A DNA stretch of 44,037 nucleotides from an uncultured Chthoniobacterales bacterium (GTDB taxonomy: Bacteria > Verrucomicrobiota > Verrucomicrobiia > Chthoniobacterales > UBA10450): assembly GCA_902805675.1 (NCBI GenBank), contig CADCTA010000055.1:1-44037 (forward strand). The letters run 5' to 3'. Each line of letters opens with the position of its first letter. The first letter of the stretch is position 1. Shown piece after piece: positions 34,544 to 43,608 of this stretch. A program made the position numbers and the translations under genes. A model generated the notes under the pieces. The model searched no databases. It worked only from the letters and a program-made list of their open reading frames with translations, and was not told where the DNA came from.

Positions 34544-34675
34544 CTAGAGGTCCGCCAGCAGATACAGCGTCTGCATCAGCATGCTCATCAGCGTCTGCAT
34601 CAGCATGCTCATGGCCATGAAGGACGCGATGTAGAGGAGATGGCGAACGACCGAGCCCGTGGGTGCGGTCCGCAT
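34544..34675 (-). CDS. Possible Met-rich small membrane peptide
   Basis: A 43-codon minus-strand frame: MRTAPTGSVVRHLLYIASFM, then AMSMLMQTLMSMLMQTLYLL and ADL before TAG. The second half is one hydrophobic helix made of two copies of MSMLMQTL, encoded by a perfect direct DNA repeat of 23 to 24 bases (34567-34613). An AGGG lies five bases before the ATG. The rest of the 445-base gap (34375-34819) holds nothing I can support. It may be a real membrane peptide or a slippage repeat in noncoding DNA. Confidence 0.3.
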   Translation of the reverse strand: MRTAPTGSVVRHLLYIASFMAMSMLMQTLMSMLMQTLYLLADL

Positions 34676-34819
34676 TTGTGCCCTGCTTCGCTTCCGTGTT
34701 CATCCTTCAGCCCGCGCGTGCCGTGCTTCTATCTGCCGCACGGCTCGACAGCACCGGCTGCGGCTGCGAGAACGTAGAGACAGCAGCTCCGCGCCGGAAT
34801 CAGCTGCGTAACTCTTCAC

Positions 34820-35140
34820 GTGCACCTTTACCGCATCATCACGGAAGTCCGCGCCGGCGCCGAGCAGCGCAACGCGCGGCCCGGACAGGCCGGCCTGGCG
34901 ACGCTATGGGTGCGGAGCACTTCGGAGGAGGATGCGCTCCGCCAGGCCCGCGAGATCATCGACTCGCGCAAGTACCACTCGATTGGCGAGCTCACCCTCT
35001 ATCTCGAGCACACACATGGCGCGGTCGCGACCGGGGCCGGGCAAGAAGATGCGCTTGCCGCCGGTTACACCAGCATGAAAGAGAAAGCACTCGCCAGCGG
35101 CGACGGCCTTTTCGAGATCTGGTTTCCCGCCAGCCGCTAA
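34820..35140 (+). CDS. Conserved hypothetical protein
   Basis: A 106-residue cytosolic protein starting at GTG. It begins HLYRIITEVRAGAEQRNARP and continues through LATLWVRSTSEEDALRQARE, an alpha/beta pattern in which a strand is followed by a helix of the kind used in small ferredoxin-like folds, then IIDSRKYHSIGELTLYLEHT and a C-terminal helix with FEIWFPAS. No signal peptide. I do not recognise a named family. Confidence 0.6.
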   Translation: MHLYRIITEVRAGAEQRNARPGQAGLATLWVRSTSEEDALRQAREIIDSRKYHSIGELTLYLEHTHGAVATGAGQEDALAAGYTSMKEKALASGDGLFEIWFPASR

Positions 35141-35322
35141 GCGCCGCAGCTCCGCTGGACCGTTCTGGTTGCCGGAGACGGTCTCTGCTTCTTCAAACCA
35201 TCGTTCACCGACGAGGTATGCAGATCTCGTGTTCACGGCACGCACGGATGTTTCTCCGGCCGAAGAGCAGCCGAAGGCGGACAACGTTCCGATTCATCCC
35301 TGTCAGAGAAAAAGAAAAAACT

Positions 35323-35823
35323 ATGAATACTAGAGAAGACAAAGATTCGAACCCAGATCCAATCACCGGCGCACCCGGTTCTCACCCCGTCGGCACCGGA
35401 GTCGGTGCAGCGAGCGGTGGAGCGACAGGCGCGGCGATTGGCGCAGTCGGTGGCCCTGTCGGCGCTGTCGTCGGCGCGGTGGTCGGCGCAGTTGCTGGCG
35501 GTTATGCCGGTAAAGGCGTGGCCGAGATGATCGATCCCACTGCGGAGAACGCTCATTGGCGCGACAACTACAAGAACGAGTCGTACGTGAACCGTGACCT
35601 CGGCTACGATCAATACGAACCCGCCTACCGCACCGGGTACACCGGCTACGGCAAACACGCCGGCAAAAAATGGGATGACGTGGAGAACGATCTCGAGCGC
35701 GACTACGAGCAGACCAAGGGCAACTCCGGCCTCGCCTGGTCCGATGCGAAGCACGCCTCGAAAGCTGCCTGGCACAAAGTCGAGCGCGCACTCCCCGGCG
35801 ACGCAGACCGTGACGGTCGGTAA
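35323..35823 (+). CDS. Glycine-zipper protein
   Basis: A 166-residue protein. The ATG at 35323 gives MNTREDKDSNPDPITGAPGS followed by HPVGTGVGAASGG and a long Gly/Ala/Val zipper (about 24-64: AAIGAVGGPVGAVVGAVVGA), then an acidic, aromatic C-terminal half (HWRDNYKNESYVNRDLGYDQ, KKWDDVENDLERDYEQTKGN). Proteins of this type are widespread, uncharacterised and often stress-associated; the zipper suggests membrane insertion or self-assembly. A strong terminator follows at 35848. Longer in-frame starts are rejected because the upstream part is Arg-rich noncoding sequence. Confidence 0.75.
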   Translation: MNTREDKDSNPDPITGAPGSHPVGTGVGAASGGATGAAIGAVGGPVGAVVGAVVGAVAGGYAGKGVAEMIDPTAENAHWRDNYKNESYVNRDLGYDQYEPAYRTGYTGYGKHAGKKWDDVENDLERDYEQTKGNSGLAWSDAKHASKAAWHKVERALPGDADRDGR

Positions 35824-35847
35824 GCCAATCTAACAACAATCTACAGA

Positions 35848-35883
35848 GGCCCGCGGACTACCCAGTCCGCGGGCCTTCTTGTT
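35848..35883 (+). terminator. Rho-independent terminator
   Basis: GGCCCGCGGACT (35848-35859), loop ACCC, AGTCCGCGGGCC (35864-35875), then TTCTTGTT. A perfect 12-base GC-rich stem with a T-rich tail, 25 bases after the glycine-zipper gene. The remaining 264 bases to 36147 hold no gene, only a GTAGCGTCCGCTG repeat head at 36111. Confidence 0.9.
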
Positions 35884-36110
35884 GGTCAGGAGATTCTGCG
35901 GATGAGAAGCCGCGCTGCCTCGTCGACGGCTACGCGCTCGCCTGACGAACCGATCACCTGTACCGCGCCGGCAGCTGCCGAATTCGCGCCGCACGTTCGC
36001 TCCCGCGCTTGTTTTTCTGGCTAGCTCTTCCTCAACTCCACCTTTCGCGTGGCGGACGCGTTACAACTGCGGCGAGCGCTCGCGGTCGAGCCAATACCCT
36101 CAAGCGCTTG

Positions 36111-36123
36111 GTAGCGTCCGCTG
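36111..36123 (+). repeat. REP-like element head (GTAGCGTCCGCTG)
   Basis: Exact 13-base match to 43527-43539; the last 12 bases also match 43610-43621. Here the second hairpin arm is not conserved, so this may be a degenerate copy. Confidence 0.5.
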
Positions 36124-36147
36124 CCCGCCGAATCAGTCGTGCCCGGT

Positions 36148-36888
36148 CTAGCCCGTGCCGATCTGCCGTCTCGGACCAATAAAAGTCATCGTCCACGTGA
36201 AGCGAGTTGCCACGCGCTTGCCGCTGCGGAATCCGGGAATAAACCGCGACTCGCGGAGCACTGTCGCCGTTCTGGCGCCGAACCCGACACCCGTCGGATG
36301 CTCATGCACCACCTTCGTGCCCTGCACATTCCCGTCGGCATCCACATCCACTTGCAGCACAGCAATCCCCTGCTGCCCCACCGTGATATTCGGATAATAG
36401 AAACCTTTGTACTGCGGATTTCCCGGCACGAACGCGAACTGCGGTGACACGAAATCCTGGCCGCTCTTTAACGCTTCCTCCTCCTGGTTCAGAAACACGC
36501 GCAGGTGCGGTTTCCCATCGCGGACGAAGAAGTTCACCGTGCCCTGCACGTAGACCGAGACGGGGATGTGGTTGTAGACCGCCGGCTCGAACAACGCGAG
36601 GTCCAGCTTTGACATGACCTCACGCCGGAGCTTCTCCGCGCCCGGGCTCTCCCGGTAGGTGCGCGAATCGTACGAGCCCCCGCGTGTCGAAACGCCGGTC
36701 TCGAACATCAGGATCGCATCGCCCTGTCCCTCTTTCATCAGCCGCTCCGTATCGATGAGGTTTACAAGCGAGCGCTTGTGGTGCCCCAGCAGCGCGGGGC
36801 GATATTTCGGCAGCGCCTGCGCGAAGGCAGTCGGACCGAGCGATGAGAGAACAATCAGCAGCGTGAGGCAGCGGATGCGTGACGTCAT
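36148..36888 (-). CDS. Exported protein with TonB-like C-terminal domain
   Basis: A 246-residue protein. From the ATG at 36888 it has the signal peptide MTSRIRCLTLLIVLSSLGPT with cleavage near AFA-QA. The middle (30-160) contains strands RSLVNLIDTERLMKEGQGDA, ILMFETGVSTRGG and VSVYVQGTVNFFVRDGKPHL. The last 70 residues, GIAVLQVDVDADGNVQGTKV with VHEHPTGVGFG and FIPGFRSGKRVATRFTWTMT, match the TonB C-terminal beta-alpha-beta fold. Without an N-terminal anchor or Pro-rich arm, it is not a classical energy transducer. Located downstream of the ADOP-type permease on the same strand. Confidence 0.75.
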   Translation of the reverse strand: MTSRIRCLTLLIVLSSLGPTAFAQALPKYRPALLGHHKRSLVNLIDTERLMKEGQGDAILMFETGVSTRGGSYDSRTYRESPGAEKLRREVMSKLDLALFEPAVYNHIPVSVYVQGTVNFFVRDGKPHLRVFLNQEEEALKSGQDFVSPQFAFVPGNPQYKGFYYPNITVGQQGIAVLQVDVDADGNVQGTKVVHEHPTGVGFGARTATVLRESRFIPGFRSGKRVATRFTWTMTFIGPRRQIGTG

Positions 36889-37040
36889 AAGGGGGGAATG
36901 GCAGCGCGCAATCGCTGCGCACTTCCGCGACCATAGGCGGGAGATCGTCACCGCATCAATTCGGAATCCTCCGTAGGCCGGAGCCCGCGCGCGACAGTGT
37001 AGCGGCCAGTTCGTTTACCCGTGGCAACGTCGCAGCATCG

Positions 37041-37060
37041 TTCGACGTTCGACGTTCGAC
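37041..37060. repeat. Short TTCGACG heptamer array
   Basis: TTCGACG in just under three tandem copies, running into the stop codon of the permease gene (CTA at 37060-37062 on the plus strand). The same heptamer forms the long array at the window end. Confidence 0.8.
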
Positions 37061-39492
37061 TAGCTCTCGCGCAACGCCACCGTCGGCGCGACGCGCGAAG
37101 CTCGGAGCGCCGGCAGGTAACACGCAAACACCGCCACTAACGCCAGCAACCCCGCCACTCCAGCGAACACCGCCGGATCCGTCGCGCTCACCCCGTAAAG
37201 CATCGTCGCCAGCAGCCGCGTCAACGCCCAGGCGCCGAACAGCCCCACCACCACGCCGATCGCGGCCAGCATCATTCCCTGCCCCACCACCAGCCGCAGC
37301 ACGTCGCCGCGTTGCGCGCCGAGCGCCAGCCGGATGCCGATCTCGTGCGTCCGTTGCGTCACCGAGTAATTCATCACACCGAAGATCCCGACCGCCGCCA
37401 GCAGCAGCGCCAGCCCCGCGAACACGCCGAGCAGGATCGTATTCAGCCGCCGTTGCGCCGTCGTCTCGCTCATCAGCTGCTCCATCGTCTTGATCCCGAA
37501 GATCGGCTGATCCGGATCGATCCCGCGCACCGCGCTCCGCACCGCAGTCACCAGCGTTGCCGGATCGGTCGAGCTCGTGCGAAGGACGTAAGTCGTCCAG
37601 CCCGACGGCCGCTGCATGAGCGGGATGTAAGATTCCGGCCGCGGCTCGCGGTCGAACCCATTCCGCCGCGTATCCGCCACCACACCCACGATTGTCCGCC
37701 ACGGATTCTGCGTCTGGTCGGTGTTATCACCGTAGTTCATCCGCTTGCCGATCGGGTCCTCTCCGGGGAAAAAACGCCGCGCGAACGAGTCATTGATAAG
37801 CACCACCCGCGGCGAGTCGGGTCCGTCCGCGTCCGAGAAGGCGCGCCCCTTCAGCAGCGGCGTGCCCATGAGCTGGTGATAGTTCGGCGTCACCGAATCG
37901 ATCGTCACCTCGATGCGTTCACCGGGCTGACCCGGCGGCCGCCCCTCGATGTTGAAGTAGCCGGAGGTCGGCGTGTTGCTCAGCAGAATGCTCGTCGTCG
38001 CCGCGGCCCCTTGGACGCCCGGCAGATTTGCGAGCCGCTCCAGCAGCGCGGTGTGAAAGGGCCGCCGCGCCGCCCCATCGCCATACTTCGAGGCAGGCAA
38101 CGCCAGCTCCAGCGTCAGCATCCGATCCGTGCGGAACCCCAGCTCCACCGCCTGCAGCCTGTTGAAGCTCTTGATGAGTAACCCCGCGCCCACCAGCAGC
38201 ATGATCGCGAGCGCCACCTCCGCGATCACGAGCAGCCGACGCACCCGTCGGCTCCGGACTCCCTGGCTCCCGCCGCGCCCGCCCGCCTCCTTCAGCGTCT
38301 CGCTCAACTTCGGCTTGCTCGCCTGCAGCGCGGGCACCAGCCCGAACGCCACCGCGGTCAGCATCGAAATTCCGAGCGTGAATCCCAGCACCCTCGCGTC
38401 CACCCGGATCTGATCCACGCGCGGCATCTCCGCCGGCAGCATCGCCTTCAGCGCATCCAGCCCGAACACCGCCAGCCCCACACCCACCGCCGCCGCCAGC
38501 ACGCCGAGCAACACAGATTCCACCAGGAGCTGCCGGATGATCTGCCCCCGCCCCGCGCCCAGCGCGCTGCGAATCGCAAACTCCCGTTCACGCGCGGCGG
38601 CGCGACTCAGGAGCAGATTCGCCACGTTCGCGCACGCGATCAGGAGCACCAGCGCCACCGCGCCGAGGAGCACATAGAGCGCCGGCCGCACCCGCCCCAC
38701 CGTTTGGTTGCGCAGCGACACCAGGTTCACCCCCGTGTTCGCGTTCGACTGCGGAAAATTCGTCTCGATCCGCTTCGCGATCGCCTCCATCTCCGGCCGC
38801 GCCTGCTCCACCGTCACACCCGGTTTCAGCCGCCCGATGATCGTCAGCCAATACGCTCCGCGCTGTGCCTGAAGATCCGGTGGAATCGCCAGCGGGACCC
38901 AGAACTCCGTCTTCGTCTCCGGGAATCGGAACTCCGCCGGCATCACTCCGATCACCGTCCGCTTCGCCCCATTCACCTCGATCTCGCGCCCGATCACGCC
39001 CCGCTCCCCGCCAAACCGCCGTTGCCAAAGCCCATGGCTCAGCACGATCACCTTGTCATTTCCTTCCGTGTTCTCCTCCGGCGAAATGGCGCGCCCGAGC
39101 AGCGGCGCCACCCGCATCACATCGAAAAAGCTCGCCGTGGTTGACGCCCCCAGGATCCGCTCCGGTTCGCCCGTGCCCGTTAGGTTGAGGCTCTCGTTCG
39201 TGTAGCCCGCCATCGACGCAAACGTCGTGTTCCCTTCCCGATAATCGACGTAGCTGGGCCACGAATGAACATCCTCCTTGTTCCCGCCCACCCGATAATC
39301 CATCCAAACCATCACCAGCTGCCCCGGCTCCGCATACGGCAACGGCTTCAGAAGCACGGCGTTGACGACCGAAAAAATGGCCGTGTTCGCGCCAATGCCG
39401 AGCGCGAGCGCGATCACGGCCACGGCCGTGAAGCCCGGCTGCTTGAGCAGCATGCGAAATGCGTAACGGATGTCCTGGAGGATGGTGTTCAT
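37060..39492 (-). CDS. ADOP-type duplicated ABC transporter permease (MacB/FtsX-like)
   Basis: An 810-residue inner-membrane protein. It begins [20 protein letters not shown] with [20 protein letters not shown] in the first helix, the hallmark of the duplicated orphan permeases first noted in Acidobacteria. A MacB-type periplasmic domain (about 50-240) is followed by three FtsX helices (about 280-400), then the whole unit is repeated: first helix [20 protein letters not shown] near 425, periplasmic domain to about 680, and FtsX helices to the end with [20 protein letters not shown]. No ABC ATPase is adjacent. Likely handles lipoproteins, peptides or lipophilic compounds; the substrate is unknown. 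Confidence 0.93.
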   Translation of the reverse strand: MNTILQDIRYAFRMLLKQPGFTAVAVIALALGIGANTAIFSVVNAVLLKPLPYAEPGQLVMVWMDYRVGGNKEDVHSWPSYVDYREGNTTFASMAGYTNESLNLTGTGEPERILGASTTASFFDVMRVAPLLGRAISPEENTEGNDKVIVLSHGLWQRRFGGERGVIGREIEVNGAKRTVIGVMPAEFRFPETKTEFWVPLAIPPDLQAQRGAYWLTIIGRLKPGVTVEQARPEMEAIAKRIETNFPQSNANTGVNLVSLRNQTVGRVRPALYVLLGAVALVLLIACANVANLLLSRAAAREREFAIRSALGAGRGQIIRQLLVESVLLGVLAAAVGVGLAVFGLDALKAMLPAEMPRVDQIRVDARVLGFTLGISMLTAVAFGLVPALQASKPKLSETLKEAGGRGGSQGVRSRRVRRLLVIAEVALAIMLLVGAGLLIKSFNRLQAVELGFRTDRMLTLELALPASKYGDGAARRPFHTALLERLANLPGVQGAAATTSILLSNTPTSGYFNIEGRPPGQPGERIEVTIDSVTPNYHQLMGTPLLKGRAFSDADGPDSPRVVLINDSFARRFFPGEDPIGKRMNYGDNTDQTQNPWRTIVGVVADTRRNGFDREPRPESYIPLMQRPSGWTTYVLRTSSTDPATLVTAVRSAVRGIDPDQPIFGIKTMEQLMSETTAQRRLNTILLGVFAGLALLLAAVGIFGVMNYSVTQRTHEIGIRLALGAQRGDVLRLVVGQGMMLAAIGVVVGLFGAWALTRLLATMLYGVSATDPAVFAGVAGLLALVAVFACYLPALRASRVAPTVALRES

Positions 39493-39759
39493 AGACGGGG
39501 AGAGGTTAAGGCTGCGGCGCAGGCCACGCCGGAGCGCAGCTCACCTTTAGTGCAGACGCCGCGAGCAGCGCTGTTTGTCTACACGCCTTTACAAACTTCA
39601 AATAAGTCGGGCAGAATTTCAGCCGATGGATCGATCGGAACTCGGAGGTAGTCCGCGTAAGCCGGTGCTGGATAACCTTGGTCGCACCGCGTCGGACTCA
39701 TAACGCGGCTGCCGATCAGCTTCAGTCCCCGGCGGCTGTCCTGCTGCCTCTCGCCACTC

Positions 39760-40454
39760 CTCGCACCGGACGCCGCCACCTTCGAAGTGGCCGCACGAAA
39801 CGTCCCGCGCTGAAGGCCCCATCGAGACGGCGAACGCCAATGGCGAGGACGACGTCATCAATTTCGCTCCCGGCGCCACCTACCCGGTCCAAAGCGTCGA
39901 CAACACACAAGCGCTAATGGCGCCAACGGGTTGCCGGTGATCACGGCGGCCGCTCCGTCATCATCAATGGCCGCGCGCCGCCACCATCGCCGGCACGGCG
40001 CAGGCAAACACTCCGTTCCGCATCTTCCAGATCGGCCTGAATGCGACCCGCGTCGGTCTTGTCCAGGTTTACAACCTCGGCGACAACCAGGACTCGCGCC
40101 TGGCGAACATCTCTACCCGCGGCCGCGTCCTCACGGGTGACAACGTGATGATCGCCGGCCTCATCGCCACTGGGGCACACGCCCAGCGAGCCTCGGCCCT
40201 TCGCTGGACCGTCCCCGGCGGGCTCGAAGATCCCTACCTCAAGCTGTTCGATAAGCACGGCGTCGCGCTTGCGTCGAAGAACAGCTGGAAAGACACCCAG
40301 CAGTCCGACATCGAAGGGACCGGCATCCCGCCCTCAAAGGACGTTAAATCCGCCAATCGTGACCTTCCTGCCGCCCGCCGCCTACACCGCAGTCGTCAGC
40401 GGTCTAAACGACGCGAGCGGAGTAGCCGTCGTCGAAGTCTACACATTGCAGTAA
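39760..40454 (+). pseudogene. Frameshifted surface protein: CSLREA/beta-helix start plus NISTRG domain
   Basis: Pieces of one protein appear in successive plus frames. TANANGEDDVINFAPGATYP (39827 on) resembles the segment after CSLREA boxes; NGANGLPVITAA (39916 on), RSVIINGR (39951 on) and TIAGTAQANTPFRIFQ (39983 on) continue it in three different frames. Then LANISTRGRVLTGDNVMIAG and LEDPYLKLFDKHG, KNSWKDTQQSDIEGTGIPPS match the NIATRGF domain of 14574 and 19860, and its end VTFLPPAAYTAVVSGLNDAS, GVAVVEVYTLQ is in yet another frame before TAA at 40452. At least four frameshifts make it nonfunctional, unless they are assembly errors. Bases 39493-39759 hold nothing else I can support. Confidence 0.8.
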
Positions 40455-40776
40455 TGGGCGGCGCCCGGTGCCCCACGGGAAAGCGGCGGCTCGTCCGTGT
40501 AACCGTCTCGCAATCACTGCGCGGAGGAGTCCGATTGCTCGTCGCTTGCGCTGGAACACCTCAACCGCGCCGCGAAGCGCTACCAGCCTCGCGGAAATGC
40601 GCGTGCGCCGGCGACCGCCAGCAGACAGGACCGTCCGATGACGAACTGCGGCATCGCGCCAGGGCACGACTCCGCCATGTCGGAAAGGAAATCCGAAACG
40701 CAGACGGGCACTTTCGCGCCGCCGTATGGACCGATGCTCCGCGCTGCGGAGCGCCACGCTTAGCGCTGTGGCTCGC
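40455..40776. other. Intergenic region without recognisable gene
   Basis: 322 bases of GC-rich sequence between the pseudogene and the small membrane peptide gene. Open frames on both strands are Arg-rich and look noncoding. No repeat or terminator was recognised. Confidence 0.5.
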
Positions 40777-40854
40777 TTAGAACAGGCCGAGCACCTTCAG
40801 CACCACTACGATCACGACAATGACTCCGATAATATAAAAAACGTTTCTTCCCAT
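40777..40854 (-). CDS. 25-residue membrane peptide
   Basis: MGRNVFYIIGVIVVIVVVLK followed by VLGLF and stop. One transmembrane helix with a short polar start; I recall near-identical tiny proteins of the M-x-K/R-N-V-F-Y-I-I-G-V-I type annotated as hypothetical in many Gram-negative genomes. A longer in-frame start at 41094 would add 80 Arg-rich residues without family character and is rejected. No clear ribosome site is seen. Function unknown. Confidence 0.55.
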   Translation of the reverse strand: MGRNVFYIIGVIVVIVVVLKVLGLF

Positions 40855-41231
40855 GTGCTGAGGGCGTATCAGCCGCTGCCGCCGCTGGCGAGATGTTTCG
40901 CAAATAGATTCCGCGCTCGTTTGGCTACCGCGGTGTTGCAGCGCTTCGTCCGACGCTCGCCCGTAACCCGCTCTGCAAGCGTCGCGTGCGTCGTCGCTCC
41001 TCAGCGCTCTCTCGCCATCCGCGACTGGGCGCCGCGGTCGACCGCGGTGGTCGCGGGGGCAGCGGAGCAGGCGGCCAACCTCCGCACTCCGCACTCAGAT
41101 CTGAATCCCGAATTCCTCAGTGCGCGTGGCTAGCACGCGCCAGAGCTTCCACGCCTCGCCACACCAGCGAGAACTTCATCACCGCGCAAACTCGCTTTCC
41201 GTTCTCCTCATGGCAGAAGCGATGTTCACGC
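40855..41231. other. Intergenic region without recognisable gene
   Basis: 377 bases between the membrane peptide gene and the terminator of the next minus-strand gene. Nothing supported: frames are short and Arg/Ser-rich, and no repeat was found. Confidence 0.5.
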
Positions 41232-41272
41232 TAAAAACAAAAAGCCGCCGAGGCACTGGGCCCCGGCGGCTT
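41232..41272 (-). terminator. Rho-independent terminator
   Basis: On the minus strand: GCCGCCG (41264-41270 complement), GC-rich loop, CGGCGGC (41244-41250 complement), then TTTTTGTTTTTAG. It sits 24 bases beyond the stop of the peptidoglycan-binding-domain gene and terminates it. The plus strand also shows TTCTTGTT after the stem, so it may work both ways. Confidence 0.88.
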
Positions 41273-41295
41273 CTTGTTAATCTCTCAGCTTCGGC

Positions 41296-42687
41296 TTAGC
41301 CGTGGCCGAGCGACTCGAGCGTCGGCTGGTCCATCACCGCCGTCATCGTTAGTCCACGGTCATTCTGGTAACCGATGAGGGCCTGGCGCGTCAAAGGTCC
41401 CAGCAAGCCATCGACCTCGCCCTTGTAGTAGCCCATCTCCTGGAGCGTAGCCTGCACCCTCGCGATGATGCGATCCGGCGGCTCAGCACGTTGGCCCACA
41501 TAGATCGGCGCATCGTAGGTGTAGTACTCTTCCTGCGGGCTGTAACCCCACGCCGGATACCAGTAGCCATTGTTGAAGTAATAGTAGCCGCCACCAATCG
41601 ACTCGATCCGCTGGTATCGCGATTGATAGTAACTACGGTCACGCCGTTCCGGACGGTAGGTGCGATAAACCTCATACTGCGGCCCCTGCCAGCGGTCGGC
41701 GTTCTGGATGCGGTACTCCGGCTGGAAGGTAACCGCCGGGACTCTGTCAGGCCGCGGCTCCGCGCGGAAGTTCGCGGTGCGTTGCCTGATCTGCTCGATC
41801 TTCTGCGGCTCAGGCGCTTTCGCCGCCTGTGGATTAGGCGTACCTGCTGGCGTCATGACTGGAGCGGCGCTTGCGATCGCTGCGGTGGCCGGGCTGGCAA
41901 CCGGTGTGGTGGCAGTTGCCGGAGCGGCGCTCACGGTCGCCGAGGGCGCTGCCGTGGCGGTTGCCGTTGCCGTCGGAGCTACACTGGCCGAAGCCGTCGG
42001 AGCTACGCTCGCTGTGGCGGTCGGCTTCGCGGTCGCGGCTGCAGAGGGCGCTACGCTCGCTGCTGCCGATGGCGCCGCAGTGGCTGACACAGGCGCGGTC
42101 GCACTGGGCGTTGACTTCGCCGCTGCCGCGGTGGCACTTGGCGAAGCCTGCGCGTCGGCCGCCTGCTGCGACTTCTTTCCTCCCTTGCCACGCTCTTGCG
42201 CCTGACCGGCCGCGTCTGGTGAGGCTACCGGTGCCGTCGCTGGTGATTGCTCAGCAGCATCAGGCCGCTTTCCTCCGCGCCCTGCTCCTTTTCCTGGCGC
42301 AGTTGCTGCCGGTGCTGCCGCTGAGGGCGCGTCTGCGGCTGGATCTTCGGTCGCAGCCGGTGCCTTCGTCGTTTCGGGCGCGGCAGACTTCCTACTCTCC
42401 TGCTTTGCGCCGCGTCCTTCGCCCTTTCCGGCTCCAGGCTGCTGTGCCGCCCCCGCTGGTGCTTCAGACTTCGGCGCGTCAGCAGACGACTTCGCTCCAG
42501 CAGATGGGCCGGTTGGCTTCGCCTCGTCGGCTGCTTCGCCGGACTTGGCTCCGCCCGCCTTGCCGCGGCCTTTTCCAGGTGCCTGCTTCTCCGCGGTGGG
42601 CGACGCTTCGGCGTCGGGCTCTTGCGCGAACGCGGCCCCTGCCAGCGCCAGCGAACAGCTGATGAGTAATGTGGTGAATTTGATCAT
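41296..42687 (-). CDS. Exported Ala/Pro/Thr-rich protein with peptidoglycan-binding domain
   Basis: A 463-residue exported protein with a signal peptide (MIKFTTLLISCSLALAGAAF, cut near AFA-QE). Residues 25-290 are low-complexity Ala/Pro/Ser/Thr/Lys, first with GKGRGKAGG-like basic patches, then with ATA-SVAP-TASA repeats, consistent with an extended wall-spanning stalk. Residues 325-400 are Tyr/Arg-rich (YYYFNNGYWYPAWGYSPQEE), and the last 60 residues form a PG_binding_1 domain: VQATLQEMGYYKGEVDGLLG, PLTRQALIGYQNDRGL. Probably anchors to peptidoglycan. Followed by a strong terminator. Confidence 0.85.
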   Translation of the reverse strand: MIKFTTLLISCSLALAGAAFAQEPDAEASPTAEKQAPGKGRGKAGGAKSGEAADEAKPTGPSAGAKSSADAPKSEAPAGAAQQPGAGKGEGRGAKQESRKSAAPETTKAPAATEDPAADAPSAAAPAATAPGKGAGRGGKRPDAAEQSPATAPVASPDAAGQAQERGKGGKKSQQAADAQASPSATAAAAKSTPSATAPVSATAAPSAAASVAPSAAATAKPTATASVAPTASASVAPTATATATAAPSATVSAAPATATTPVASPATAAIASAAPVMTPAGTPNPQAAKAPEPQKIEQIRQRTANFRAEPRPDRVPAVTFQPEYRIQNADRWQGPQYEVYRTYRPERRDRSYYQSRYQRIESIGGGYYYFNNGYWYPAWGYSPQEEYYTYDAPIYVGQRAEPPDRIIARVQATLQEMGYYKGEVDGLLGPLTRQALIGYQNDRGLTMTAVMDQPTLESLGHG

Positions 42688-43043
42688 ATCGATGTGGGTG
42701 TTGGTCGTGTCTTCTGCGCGGACTATTCACCGGCCACGCCGGTTTCTCGCGATCCGCAGAGCGACCGCCTAACGAAACATCGTGCACCCGGCATGGTTCG
42801 GTTCCCCCTGCGCGAGGCAAAGGCAGAAGTAGGAAGGCAAAACGATGAAACGAAGCAGTGCCGCAAGCCTACGCCTTTCACACGCGGCGGCGGGTGTCGA
42901 TAGCGTGAAGAACATCCGAATCACACGCAGCGCGAACGCCATCCCCCGCTCCCGCAGATCGTGCTTCCAATCGCCCTCCCGAATTCTCCCGTCGCTCCGC
43001 TGACCATGCCTTTACCGGCACCGGCACCGCGCGACGCAAGCTG
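42688..43043. other. Intergenic region without recognisable gene
   Basis: 356 bases separating two minus-strand genes. Presumably contains the promoter of the peptidoglycan-binding protein gene, but no clear elements could be fixed. Plus-strand frames here are short and basic and not supported. Confidence 0.4.
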
Positions 43044-43463
43044 TTACGAACTGGCTCGCACCACGCTGGCGCGGAACGCAATCGCGGCTGAGTACGCCGC
43101 TGCTTCGTCCACTTTCTTCCATGAAAACGATCGCGCGCGCAAACGGCCGCCCTCGCGATACGCCACCTGATAGAACGAGCGCCGGGGATGACGAAACACC
43201 CCCACCACTTCGGCATCGAGCCCCAGCGCGGCCAGCACCTTCCGCGGCACCGGGTTCAATCGCTTCTTCGGCAGCTCCCGGAGCGCCTTATCACGAAACC
43301 GCAGCGCCGCCTCCAGGCTCGCCTCCGAGTGACCAGCGAAATGCCGGCTGAACTCGATCTTTGCGCGGGTCAGGCTGACCTGGTAGCCGCTCGGCAGCAC
43401 CCGGATATTCGTGAACTCCGTCACCGGCTTGGAACGTCTCGGGTTGGCGGCGGATGATCTCAT
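43044..43463 (-). CDS. Protein with two AP2-like DNA-binding repeats
   Basis: A 139-residue basic protein from the ATG at 43463. Two similar units are visible: IRVLPSGYQVSLTRAKIEFS, then RHFAGHSEASLEAALRFRDK; and VVGVFRHPRRSFYQVAYREG, then GRLRARSFSWKKVDEAAAYS with AAIAFR. Each has three strands followed by a helix with an A-(x)-(x)-F/Y-R end, the plan of AP2/ERF and integrase-type DNA-binding domains found in some Verrucomicrobiota and Planctomycetota. No nuclease or integrase part is attached. The in-frame ATG at 43565 is rejected because a REP-like hairpin (43480-43504) lies in that extension. Confidence 0.65.
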   Translation of the reverse strand: MRSSAANPRRSKPVTEFTNIRVLPSGYQVSLTRAKIEFSRHFAGHSEASLEAALRFRDKALRELPKKRLNPVPRKVLAALGLDAEVVGVFRHPRRSFYQVAYREGGRLRARSFSWKKVDEAAAYSAAIAFRASVVRASS

Positions 43464-43479
43464 GCGTTGTCTTCGTGCG

Positions 43480-43504
43480 GTTGTAGCGCGGCTGCCGCGT
43501 TTCC
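43480..43504 (+). repeat. REP-like hairpin
   Basis: GTTGTAGCGCGGCTGCCGCG: a GTAG head followed by stem CGCGG, loop CTG, CCGCG (43487-43499). Immediately upstream of the AP2-like gene. Confidence 0.5.
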
Positions 43505-43523
43505 GCCAGCGCTGATGACGCCG

Positions 43524-43553
43524 GTTGTAGCGTCCGCTGATGCTCCAGCGTCC
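43524..43553 (+). repeat. REP-like hairpin (GTAGCGTCCGCTG type)
   Basis: GTTGTAGCGTCCGCTG with a partial second arm CAGCG (43546-43550), loop ATGCTC. The 13-mer at 43527-43539 matches 36111-36123 exactly. Confidence 0.6.
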
Positions 43554-43608
43554 CCGCTTCAGCACCGCTTCCCTCGCGGCTGCCCGTCAACCCAGCAGCC
43601 GCCGTCTT

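Noticed and set aside
34663-35823. Longer start for the glycine-zipper gene
   Set aside because: The added 220 residues are Arg/Ser-rich, overlap the conserved gene at 34820 in another frame and have no domain character; the ATG at 35323 fits homologues.
40777-41094. 105-residue version of the small membrane peptide
   Set aside because: The 80 added residues are Arg-rich and unlike the compact hydrophobic 25-residue core.
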